Positions 1 through 6,035 of a DNA stretch of 7,018 nucleotides are shown here, one piece after another. Each line of letters opens with the position of its first letter. The stretch's first letter is position 1. This DNA comes from an uncultured bacterium. GTDB taxonomy: Bacteria > Cyanobacteriota > Vampirovibrionia > Gastranaerophilales > Gastranaerophilaceae. Location of the stretch: positions 1 through 7,018 of the forward strand of contig CANAXK010000093.1 of the NCBI GenBank assembly GCA_947365485.1, given 5' to 3'. Under the pieces are notes generated by a model, which saw only the letters and a program-made list of their open reading frames with translations, was not told the origin of the DNA and searched no databases. A program made the position numbers and the translations under genes.

Positions 1-469
1 TTCCGCCGCCCATGAACTCAAAGCTAAATGAGCCGGTGTTTTTGAGCACCCAAAACTGGGGAGGCTCAAACTTAGGATCGTGTTTCATAAGCGCCCCCGA
101 TCTGGTGCCGACTCTCCCGGAAACATATATTTTCCCACCCGCCGCACAGTGAGCAGCCGTATCACCGGCATCACCCTTAACAACAATCTGGGCGCCGGAA
201 TTAAGCCAGCCAATATCCGCAGGTGCAGAGCCTTCCACAACAATTTTCACGCCGTCCATTCCCATTGCGCCAACCCTCTGGCCGGGATTTTTTATACGGA
301 AGCTCAAAGGCTTGTCCACTTTTGCCCAAATTGCGCCGCCAATATCGTGCTGCCCGCAAGCCTCGATTTCAAACTCTGTTTCACCCTCTTCAATTCTGTC
401 ATAAATCATTTGAAGAAGCTCCTGAGTCGACATTCTGTTGTTGTTATTTAGTGCTTTGATCTTTATCAT
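1..469 (-). CDS. gltB3: Glutamate synthase GXGXG-domain subunit (GltB3-like), 3' part cut by window edge
   Basis: Reading the minus strand from the ATG at 469 gives 156 open codons running off the left edge. The protein starts M-I-K-I-K-A-L and contains the repeating G-rich turns of the glutamate synthase alpha-subunit C-terminal domain, for example G-A-M-G-M-D-G, G-D-A-G-D-T-A, A-A-G-G-K-I-Y-V-S-G and G-R-V-G-T-R-S-G. In the family this right-handed beta-helix is structural and helps position the amidotransferase and synthase domains; here it is a separate protein, as in archaeal-type enzymes. The start lies 6 nt after the gltB2 stop. A weak Shine-Dalgarno (AGG, five Ts before the ATG) overlaps that stop, so translation is probably coupled. 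Family members also include GlxC/MgsB-type subunits of N-methylglutamate synthase and an FwdC-like domain; neighbouring gltB1 and gltB2 favour glutamate synthase. Family assignment is sure; the true C-terminus is not visible. Confidence 0.9.
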   Translation of the reverse strand, partial: MIKIKALNNNNRMSTQELLQMIYDRIEEGETEFEIEACGQHDIGGAIWAKVDKPLSFRIKNPGQRVGAMGMDGVKIVVEGSAPADIGWLNSGAQIVVKGDAGDTAAHCAAGGKIYVSGRVGTRSGALMKHDPKFEPPQFWVLKNTGSFSFEFMGGG

Positions 470-475
470 AAAAAC

Positions 476-2101
476 CTAACATGAATACTGTATATCCAAC
501 CTGTTCGAAATGTGCTTGTCCACCGTAATCAACGCGTCTGAACGCCCGATGGGAAGAGTCGAACACCCGACCGGCGCCATTAACTTCTTGAGCTCAATAT
601 CAGTGGCAAGAATGTAATTAACAAGGTTCTGCGCAACCTTATCAACATCCAGACGCTTGACAAGACAACTGTCCTGAGTTGCAATGCCCGCAGGACAAAG
701 CCCTGTGTTACATGCGTTACATTTTCCGGTATCACTACCAACACATCCAGCAATTTCCATAAGCATTCTTCCCGTAAACACGCCGTTTGCGCCAAGACAA
801 ATAAGCTTGAACGCGTCTGCCGCAAAACTTCCGGTCTGCCCCAAGCCTCCACCGGCAAAAAGCGGAATCTCACCCTGACGCCCCTGATGCACAGCTGCAA
901 GATAGCAGTCACGCAACTTCGAAGTTATCGGATGCCCTGTGTGGTTCAAAGAAATCTCATGCGCAGCACCCGTTCCTGCGGCAAGCCCGTCTATAAAGAA
1001 ACCGCCGACGATATTGTACGGGTCTCTAAGAAGGTTGTTGTAAACAGAAACACTCGTTGCAGAAGCCGCAACCTTAATCGCAACCGGCACTTTGAACTTA
1101 AACGCGGCATTCATTGACAAAAACATCTTCTGAACGCTCTCTTCTATTGAATACAAGCCCTGATGGGTCGGAGGAGAAAGTAAGTCAGCCTTTGGCACCC
1201 CTCTGATTTCCTGAACATACCTTGCGACTTTGCTTGCAAGTAAAAGCCCGCCATCACCTGGTTTTGCACCCTGACCAATCTTGATAAGAATGCCTGCCGG
1301 GTCTTCTGTCATCTCCGGCATTGATTTTATAATCCTGTTCCAGCCAAAATGCCCCGAAGCTATCTGCAAAATCATGTACTTCACATACCGCGATTTGAGA
1401 AGCCTTGTCGGAATCCCGCCTTCTCCGGTACACATACGAATCGGAATCCCCATAACTTCGTTAAGGTAAGCCGTTGCAATTGCCATGGCTTCCCACATAC
1501 GCCAGGAAACAGCACCAATCGACATATCACCAAAAATTACAGGATAAATCCAGCGGTTTGGAGGCAAAGTCTTTGTCTCAAAAAGTTTGCCCTCTCTTGA
1601 TTCAAGATTAAGCTTTTCCGGAGAAAGCACGCGCCCGAAAGGAGTCTTAAGCTCAAATGTGTGACGGGTCGCATCCAGAGACGGGTCTGTCATCTGGGAA
1701 ATTCTTCCGATTTTAATCTTATCGAGCGTGCGTCCTTCTGTGTTAAGGTTTGAACGTCCGCCTTTTTTGAACGAGTCGGCTTTGTTTGCGCGGTACGCTA
1801 CAGAATACTTGTCATCCTTGTTACGAATCGCTCTGATTGCGCCGTTCGGACAGACATTAGCGCACATTCCGCACCCATGGCAGTAGTTTTCAAGCGAAAT
1901 ATTCTGCTTGATAACAAGAACTTTTTCCGGCTTGTTCTTTGAGGTTATTGAGTTTGATTTTCTTGTCTCAACCTCCGGTTTGATTGCGTTAAAAGAACAC
2001 GCAGCCACACATTTTCCGCACTGGATACACTTGGACTCGTCGTATTCTATAATCCAGGGCAAGTCGTTTTTATGAAGTTCGTTAATCTTTACTGCTGCCA
2101 T
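476..2101 (-). CDS. gltB2: Glutamate synthase central FMN/Fe-S subunit with N-terminal 2x[4Fe-4S] ferredoxin domain (GltB2-like)
   Basis: This 541-residue protein is the synthase core, which makes glutamate from 2-oxoglutarate and channelled ammonia. Residues 25-35 and 74-84 are two C-x2-C-x2-C-x3-C motifs (C25, C28, C31, C35; C74, C77, C80, C84) that would bind two [4Fe-4S] clusters; about 38 residues separate them. The FMN-binding TIM barrel follows at about 150-460, with I-G-Q-G-A-K-P-G-D-G-G (275-285), L-L-S-P-P-T-H (307-313), D-G-L-A-A-G-T-G-A (371-379) and F-A-G-G-G-L-G (415-421). C461, C464 and C469 (C-x2-C-x4-C-P-A-G-I-A-T-Q), with C453 nearby, correspond to the [3Fe-4S] cysteines. 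The spacing differs from the C-x5-C-x4-C that I recall for proteobacterial GltB. The start overlaps the gltB1 end by 13 nt. The built-in ferredoxin domain suggests ferredoxin as electron donor; no GltD-like NADPH subunit is visible in the window. Confidence 0.93.
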   Translation of the reverse strand: MAAVKINELHKNDLPWIIEYDESKCIQCGKCVAACSFNAIKPEVETRKSNSITSKNKPEKVLVIKQNISLENYCHGCGMCANVCPNGAIRAIRNKDDKYSVAYRANKADSFKKGGRSNLNTEGRTLDKIKIGRISQMTDPSLDATRHTFELKTPFGRVLSPEKLNLESREGKLFETKTLPPNRWIYPVIFGDMSIGAVSWRMWEAMAIATAYLNEVMGIPIRMCTGEGGIPTRLLKSRYVKYMILQIASGHFGWNRIIKSMPEMTEDPAGILIKIGQGAKPGDGGLLLASKVARYVQEIRGVPKADLLSPPTHQGLYSIEESVQKMFLSMNAAFKFKVPVAIKVAASATSVSVYNNLLRDPYNIVGGFFIDGLAAGTGAAHEISLNHTGHPITSKLRDCYLAAVHQGRQGEIPLFAGGGLGQTGSFAADAFKLICLGANGVFTGRMLMEIAGCVGSDTGKCNACNTGLCPAGIATQDSCLVKRLDVDKVAQNLVNYILATDIELKKLMAPVGCSTLPIGRSDALITVDKHISNRLDIQYSC

Positions 2102-3195
2102 CTTTCTACCGTCAAATCATCTTTTACTATCACTGTTTCATGCTCGGTCGGATAAATATCCTGACTTATGTCGCGCTCCGGCAACAAGTCGTTTATCCCC
2201 ACAACCTCGGAAGTCATAATGACCGTGTCTTTATCCCTTCCAATCACAATCGGCCTCAACTTCTTGGAATCACAAACACATATAAGCTCTTTATCCGGAG
2301 TGACCGCAAGAAGCGTGTTAGGCCCATTGATTTCCAAATGCGCAAGCGAAGCCTTTATCCTCAACAAAATCTCACTGTCCTCACGCTTGATTATCTCATC
2401 ATACCCGAGCGGCGTGATTGTGTGCTTGAAATACTGAATCGGCCACTTCAAAATCTTGTGAATGTAATGAAGCGTATAAAGAAGGCACTGCGAGTCTGAT
2501 TCAAAGCCCATATACCCTTTATAAAGCCTCTGCTGGTAGTATTTGTTCTTCTCGTAAAAAGTGTTCTCGCCGTTTACAAGCCCTGTGTATCCTTCAAGGA
2601 AAAACGGGTGGGCAGCGTATCTTACAATGTCGTAATTCGTGTTTTGCCTGCACTGCGCTGTAATTATGCTTGAGGTAAGGTCTTTGTTGCCTTCCCAAAG
2701 GTCAAAATAAGTCCCGATGTCTTTAGGGCTTCCTATTTCTTTCAGGGTCAGAGTATCCGGCCAGAAAGAGTAGACAAACCCTGAATTTGTTTCCTCAAGA
2801 GTCTTGCGAAGCCTTATTGCTGTATCAATAAGAAGCTCTTCTTTTTCCTCTTTTGTAGCGTGCCTGTAGCTTTTCGGATACTGGACAACTTCAAACATGT
2901 AGTTTGGCATTGCCTCGATTTTCAAGCCCTTTTGATGGTTGATATTTGGAGACCACTGCATCACACGAGTGAAGCCGATTTCTCTTAAGATATCTTCTGC
3001 AAGTCTTGTGCCTTCGACAGTTGCAGCCATTGAAAGAAGAGGCAGGTCTTTGTAGTTCTCAAACAGACCGCCCATATCCTGCATTACAAAAGCAAACCCT
3101 GAATCGTCATGTCCTTCCTGCTGGCTCCTCATGAGCTTCAAGGCAATTGAAGGATGTAGTTTGTTTTTTGATTTAATCGCTCCGATTCTACACAT
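2089..3195 (-). CDS. gltB1: Glutamate synthase glutamine amidotransferase subunit, class II (GltB1-like)
   Basis: This 368-residue class II (Ntn-type) amidotransferase would hydrolyse glutamine and pass ammonia to the GltB2 core. Removal of Met1 exposes the nucleophile Cys2 (M-C-R-I-G-A), which fixes the start codon. Family landmarks follow in order: R-S-Q-Q-E-G-H-D-D-S-G-F (23-34); T-A-Q-C-R-Q-N-T-N (179-187, equivalent to the H-x-R-x-S-T-N stretch of GltB); A-H-P-F-F (195-199); V-N-G-E-N (207-211, the oxyanion-hole region); E-S-D-S-Q (232-236); G-P-N-T-L-L-A (291-297); and K-L-R-P (312-315). It is the first gene of the gltB1-gltB2-gltB3 operon. A near-consensus promoter ends 7 nt before the ATG and no Shine-Dalgarno is present, so the mRNA may be leaderless. 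Related GlxB/MgsA proteins of N-methylglutamate synthase are an alternative, less likely because no methylamine genes are near. Confidence 0.9.
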   Translation of the reverse strand: MCRIGAIKSKNKLHPSIALKLMRSQQEGHDDSGFAFVMQDMGGLFENYKDLPLLSMAATVEGTRLAEDILREIGFTRVMQWSPNINHQKGLKIEAMPNYMFEVVQYPKSYRHATKEEKEELLIDTAIRLRKTLEETNSGFVYSFWPDTLTLKEIGSPKDIGTYFDLWEGNKDLTSSIITAQCRQNTNYDIVRYAAHPFFLEGYTGLVNGENTFYEKNKYYQQRLYKGYMGFESDSQCLLYTLHYIHKILKWPIQYFKHTITPLGYDEIIKREDSEILLRIKASLAHLEINGPNTLLAVTPDKELICVCDSKKLRPIVIGRDKDTVIMTSEVVGINDLLPERDISQDIYPTEHETVIVKDDLTVERWQQ

Positions 3196-3202
3196 AACTT
3201 AG

Positions 3203-3231
3203 ATTGTAGCGTTTTTGGGCCTTAAGGTCAA
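3203..3231 (-). promoter_or_regulatory. Sigma70-type promoter of the gltB1-gltB2-gltB3 operon
   Basis: On the minus strand, TTGACC (3231-3226) is followed after exactly 17 nt by TACAAT (3208-3203), each matching the sigma70 consensus at 5 of 6 positions. Only 7 nt separate the -10 hexamer from the gltB1 ATG at 3195, so transcription should begin at or within a base or two of the start codon. No room remains for a leader, attenuator or riboswitch. Confidence 0.8.
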
Positions 3232-3245
3232 GTTTTTATTAAAAG

Positions 3246-3273
3246 TTGTTATCTTTTTATAATGTGATATTAT
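3246..3273 (+). promoter_or_regulatory. Candidate upstream promoter for the 83-residue gene
   Basis: TTGTTA (3246-3251) and TATTAT (3268-3273) are 16 nt apart, and a TGA directly before the -10 gives an extended -10 (TGn). A perfect TATAAT also lies at 3258-3263, but without a good -35. This would give a leader of about 60 nt before the ATG at 3342. The stretch is very AT-rich, so chance matches are likely. ATAAT/ATTAT arms (3259-3263 and 3269-3273) form a small inverted repeat here. Confidence 0.4.
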
Positions 3274-3285
3274 GTTAATGGAAAT

Positions 3286-3313
3286 TTGACTTTGAGAGAA
3301 ATAGAGCTAATAA
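3286..3313 (+). promoter_or_regulatory. Candidate proximal promoter for the 83-residue gene
   Basis: TTGACT (3286-3291) is followed after 16 nt by TAATAA (3308-3313); TAATAT at 3311-3316 is an alternative at 19 nt. Transcription would start near 3320, leaving about 22 nt of leader containing a Shine-Dalgarno-like GAAGG at 3330-3334, 7 nt before the ATG at 3342. Confidence 0.5.
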
Positions 3314-3341
3314 TATTATATACATAGGCGAAGGTATTTAG

Positions 3342-3593
3342 ATGAAACTAATAAACAGACTCAAGATTTTTGAACAAAAATACGTTTTTTTGAGATGGGC
3401 AACAGGGGCTGAATACGGAAAAGTCACTTATGTTGGCGAAGATTATATTGAGTTTAATGTTATTGATATAGACACAATGGAGTACCGCGAAACGACCATT
3501 ATTAATGCCGGACTTATCCTCGAAGCCATTTTTGGCGGGCCGGATATTTCAAGAATTGTTGCAGAAATTTCTTCAATGCTTCCGGATTCTTAA
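3342..3593 (+). CDS. Small protein of unknown function, 83 residues
   Basis: I do not recognise this family. The start is supported by GAAGG seven bases upstream and by promoter-like hexamers further up. The protein has no signal peptide, membrane segment or cysteine. The sequence E-Y-G-K-V-T-Y-V-G-E-D-Y-I-E-F, then D-I-D-T-M-E-Y-R-E-T-T-I-I, reads as several short beta strands with tight turns, followed by a short helical tail (I-S-R-I-V-A-E-I-S-S-M-L). The 'G-x-V-x-x-V-G-E-D-Y-I-x-F' pattern recalls small SH3/Sm-like barrels, but this is only an impression of fold. The stop is 23 nt before the comM ATG on the same strand, so read-through into comM is possible although comM appears to have its own -10. 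Good start signals and placement between true genes argue that it is real. Confidence 0.75.
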   Translation: MKLINRLKIFEQKYVFLRWATGAEYGKVTYVGEDYIEFNVIDIDTMEYRETTIINAGLILEAIFGGPDISRIVAEISSMLPDS

Positions 3594-3608
3594 AATTTGT
3601 AATATAAT
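3580..3608 (+). promoter_or_regulatory. Putative comM promoter with -10 just before the start codon
   Basis: A perfect TATAAT (3603-3608) ends 8 nt before the comM ATG at 3617. At 17-nt spacing the -35 position reads TTCCGG (3580-3585), a poor match. The region overlaps the end of the upstream 83-residue gene. If used, the mRNA would have essentially no 5' leader. No Shine-Dalgarno is visible before the ATG, in keeping with leaderless initiation. Confidence 0.5.
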
Positions 3609-3616
3609 ATTCACAA

Positions 3617-5140
3617 ATGGTTACAAAAGCAATAACAGCAGCAGCAGTTGGAATAAATTCCTACAAGATTGAAGTGGAAGTGGATGTTGCAAACTCCTTG
3701 CCAAACATTAGTATTGTAGGGCTTCCTGACAGCGCCGTAAACGAGGCGCGCGAAAGAGTCCACTCCGCTATCAAAAACTCCGGCTTCTCCTTTCCTATTG
3801 GCAGGGTTATCGTAAACCTTGCACCTGCTGATATAAGAAAGGAAGGCACAAACTTTGACCTCCCGATTGCAATCGGTATCCTGAAAGAACAGGGAGTCGG
3901 TATTCCTGACGACTTGAAGACCGCATTTCTGGGCGAACTCTCACTCGACGGCTCAATAAGACGCGTAAACGGGGTGCTGCCGCTTGTGAGCGGGCTAAAA
4001 GATTCAGGAATTGAAACGGTTTTTGTACCCTATGAAAACGCAAAAGAAGCTGCGCTTGTTCAGGGTATCAGAGTATTTGGCGCCAAGCACCTCGGTGATA
4101 TCGTAAACCATTTTACTGAATCTCCGCTAAGCGAGACGCATGTAAACATAAACGAGTATCTGGAAAAAAACGCAAACACTGACTACACATTTGATTTTAA
4201 GGACGTTAAGGGTCAGCAAAAAGCCAAGAAAGCGCTCGAAATCGCAGCAGCAGGAGGGCACAATGTGCTCATGTCCGGTTCTCCAGGTTCAGGAAAAACG
4301 CTTATGGCAAAGTGTCTTGCATCAATCCTTCCGCCTCTTGAGTTGCAGGAAGCATTGGAGCTTACCAAGATTTACAGCATAAGCGGGCTTTTAGAATCAG
4401 ACGAGCCTTTAATGACAAAGCGTCCTTACAGAGCTGTACACCACACGGCCTCAAAAAACGGTATAATCGGCGGAGGATCAAGTCCGAGACCCGGCGAAAT
4501 CACGCTTGCGCACAGAGGGGTATTGTTTCTTGACGAGATGGCAGAGTTCCAGAGGCAGGTTTTGGAAGTCTTAAGGCAGCCGCTTGAAGACGGGGAGGTT
4601 ACAATCTCCAGAACAAAAAACACTATAAAATACCCTGCAAAATTCATGCTCATTGGTGCGATGAATCCGTGTCCTTGCGGTTATCTCGGAGACAAAGAAA
4701 AGCACTGCATGTGTACGGAATACCAGATACAGCGTTACCGCTCAAGGCTTTCCGGCCCGCTTTTAGACAGAATCGACCTTGTAGTGAATGTTCCGCGGCT
4801 CACAACAGACGAGTTAATCAACACAAAGTCGGAGGCCGAGCCTTCTGCGAAGATTCGCGAGCGGGTAATAAGAGCAAGGAAGATTCAGGCAAAGAGGTAT
4901 GAAAAAGAGGGGATTCTTACCAACTCCGAGCTAAGTGCAAAGCAGATAAAGAAGTATTGTGAGCTTGATAACAAGACTGCTGATTTCCTCAAATCGGCTG
5001 CCCAGAAGTATCAGCTTTCCGGAAGGAAATACAACCGGATACTCAAAATATCAAGGACTGTTGCAGACCTTGCAGGGTGTGAAAATATTCAATTAGAGCA
5101 CATATCACAGGCGCTCCAATACAGAGTTGATATGGATTAA
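3617..5140 (+). CDS. comM: ComM/YifB family Mg-chelatase-like AAA+ ATPase
   Basis: At 507 residues this matches the usual family length (about 500). Domains in order are an N-terminal Lon/S5-like domain (about 1-165, with I-V-G-L-P-D-S-A-V-N-E-A-R-E-R and P-A-D-I-R-K-E-G), an AAA+ Mg-chelatase domain (about 190-395) and a C-terminal helical domain (about 405-505). Walker A is G-S-P-G-S-G-K-T (221-228), Walker B is G-V-L-F-L-D-E (301-307), and the arginine-finger region is G-P-L-L-D-R-I-D (380-387). C352, C354, C364 and C366 make a metal-site-like C-x-C-x9-C-x-C insert (M-N-P-C-P-C-G-Y onward). In naturally transformable bacteria ComM is a helicase that extends branch migration of incoming DNA; the family is also common in bacteria not known to transform. 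The N-terminus aligns with the family start, which fixes the ATG although no Shine-Dalgarno precedes it. The promoter of the next gene overlaps its stop codon. Confidence 0.95.
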   Translation: MVTKAITAAAVGINSYKIEVEVDVANSLPNISIVGLPDSAVNEARERVHSAIKNSGFSFPIGRVIVNLAPADIRKEGTNFDLPIAIGILKEQGVGIPDDLKTAFLGELSLDGSIRRVNGVLPLVSGLKDSGIETVFVPYENAKEAALVQGIRVFGAKHLGDIVNHFTESPLSETHVNINEYLEKNANTDYTFDFKDVKGQQKAKKALEIAAAGGHNVLMSGSPGSGKTLMAKCLASILPPLELQEALELTKIYSISGLLESDEPLMTKRPYRAVHHTASKNGIIGGGSSPRPGEITLAHRGVLFLDEMAEFQRQVLEVLRQPLEDGEVTISRTKNTIKYPAKFMLIGAMNPCPCGYLGDKEKHCMCTEYQIQRYRSRLSGPLLDRIDLVVNVPRLTTDELINTKSEAEPSAKIRERVIRARKIQAKRYEKEGILTNSELSAKQIKKYCELDNKTADFLKSAAQKYQLSGRKYNRILKISRTVADLAGCENIQLEHISQALQYRVDMD

Positions 5141-5155
5141 AAAATTTGGTACAAT
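5127..5155 (+). promoter_or_regulatory. Sigma70-type promoter of the prepilin gene
   Basis: TTGATA (5127-5132) and TACAAT (5150-5155) are separated by exactly 17 nt, and the -35 lies inside the last codons of comM. Transcription should start near 5162, giving about 28 nt of leader before the ATG at 5190. This argues against the in-frame ATG at 5160, which sits only 4 nt after the -10. Confidence 0.75.
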
Positions 5156-5178
5156 TTAGATGACAAAAATAGGAAGAG

Positions 5179-5184
5179 AAAGGA
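5179..5184 (+). promoter_or_regulatory. Shine-Dalgarno site that decides the prepilin start
   Basis: AAAGGA ends 5 nt before the ATG at 5190, the best spacing among the three in-frame ATGs (5160, 5190, 5199). Together with the promoter position it supports a short leader peptide M-V-K-M-K-K-G. Confidence 0.65.
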
Positions 5185-5189
5185 TTAAT

Positions 5190-5918
5190 ATGGTAAAGAT
5201 GAAAAAAGGGTTCTCACTCGCAGAAGTCCTCATTACAATGGGCGTTTTGGGTGTTGTTGCAGCGCTTACAATGCCGGCTCTTATGACAGATGTTAACAGA
5301 AACACATGGGCTCAAGGGCTTAAGACAAACATGAGCGTTATAAACAACGGGTTTGCCCAGATGCTTGCTGTAGAAAATGCTGACACCCTGGATGAGACAA
5401 CTCTCTGGGTTGACCATGTTTCAAGCGATGTTGCGGCTGCTAATCAGGATGTGAAGAGCGAGCTTGGAAAATATTTCAAAATCGACAAAATGATAACAGG
5501 TGTGCCTGCTGACAGACCGGTCGTAACACTTCAGGCAGCAACATCAAATGCAATGGATTCAACAGTAAGATTCTATCTTCCAAACTCTGCAACCATGAAC
5601 ATGGTTCTTTACGCTCCGACAGTAAATGCCAGCTGCAAAACCATCATGGACAACGGCGGAAACCTTTGTGAAAAGTATGCAGACATTTATCTTGACGTAA
5701 ACGGTGACAAGAGACCTAACATGTTCGGACACGACATATTCAGATTCTATCTTTCAAGAAACGGAAAAATCTACCCGTACGGCGGTGACGATGTTGCATT
5801 GTTTGAAAGCGGAGCACCTAAATGGAGCGAAGCTTGCGAAGGCAAGAGCCCGTCAGGAGATGGTCTTGCTTGCACAGGAAGGGTTGTTGCAGAAGACTTC
5901 AAGATTGATTACAAGTAA
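5190..5918 (+). CDS. Type IV prepilin / pseudopilin-like protein
   Basis: The 242-residue protein has a class III signal: a basic leader M-V-K-M-K-K-G, then F-S-L-A-E-V-L-I-T. Cleavage by prepilin peptidase would fall after Gly7, leaving mature Phe1 and the typical Glu5. A hydrophobic helix follows (about 8-32) and continues as an amphipathic helix to about 60. The globular part has C149, C160, C216 and C228, which could form two disulfides, and a D-V-N-G-D-K-R-P-N loop (169-177) resembling a calcium-binding D-x-N-x-D turn. Similar loops are, as I recall, common in the many prepilin-like proteins of Melainabacteria. It would be assembled at the inner membrane by a type II secretion or type IV pilus machine, none of which is in the window. 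It is apparently monocistronic, with its own promoter and terminator. The upstream in-frame ATG at 5160 would give a 17-residue leader and is less likely. Specific role unknown. Confidence 0.88.
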   Translation: MVKMKKGFSLAEVLITMGVLGVVAALTMPALMTDVNRNTWAQGLKTNMSVINNGFAQMLAVENADTLDETTLWVDHVSSDVAAANQDVKSELGKYFKIDKMITGVPADRPVVTLQAATSNAMDSTVRFYLPNSATMNMVLYAPTVNASCKTIMDNGGNLCEKYADIYLDVNGDKRPNMFGHDIFRFYLSRNGKIYPYGGDDVALFESGAPKWSEACEGKSPSGDGLACTGRVVAEDFKIDYK

Positions 5919-5925
5919 GAAGATA

Positions 5926-5964
5926 AAAAAAAGAGGTAAGCCAAAAAGATTTACCTCTTTTTTT
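5926..5964. terminator. Strong intrinsic terminator, possibly bidirectional
   Basis: A 14-bp perfect stem (5926-5939 paired with 5951-5964, loop 5940-5950) has core AGAGGTAA/TTACCTCT. It begins 7 nt after the prepilin stop. Its A-run and T-run arms provide a U-tract for transcripts from either strand, although no leftward gene needing it lies in the window. Confidence 0.85.
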
Positions 5965-6000
5965 AATTGTAAACTTTAATTAAAATTAGCCTCTTAGATA

Positions 6001-6029
6001 TTCACAATCCGGCGGAAAACGTGTATTAT
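6001..6029 (+). promoter_or_regulatory. Sigma70-type promoter of the acyltransferase gene
   Basis: TTCACA (6001-6006, 5 of 6 to consensus) and TATTAT (6024-6029, 5 of 6) are separated by exactly 17 nt. The -10 ends 6 nt before the ATG at 6036, so the transcript should start at or very near that codon. The -10 overlaps the alternative in-frame GTG region at 6021, which would lie upstream of the transcript. Confidence 0.7.
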
Positions 6030-6035
6030 AGTTAT

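Noticed and set aside
80..451. Plus-strand open frame of 123 codons
   Set aside because: It is antisense to gltB3, whose minus-strand translation shows clear GXGXG family motifs.
2140..2499. Plus-strand open frame of 119 codons
   Set aside because: It is antisense to the conserved C-terminal part of the gltB1 amidotransferase.
3196..3202. Nitrogen-responsive riboswitch or leader ahead of gltB1
   Set aside because: The promoter leaves no more than about 7 nt before the start codon, so there is no room for a structured leader.
5160..5189. Upstream in-frame ATG for the prepilin gene
   Set aside because: It lies only 4 nt after the -10 hexamer and has no Shine-Dalgarno; ATG 5190 has AAAGGA at good spacing and gives a typical short leader.
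6021..6035. GTG start adding five residues to the acyltransferase
   Set aside because: It overlaps the -10 region and would be upstream of the predicted transcript start, although GGCGGA four bases before it keeps it possible.
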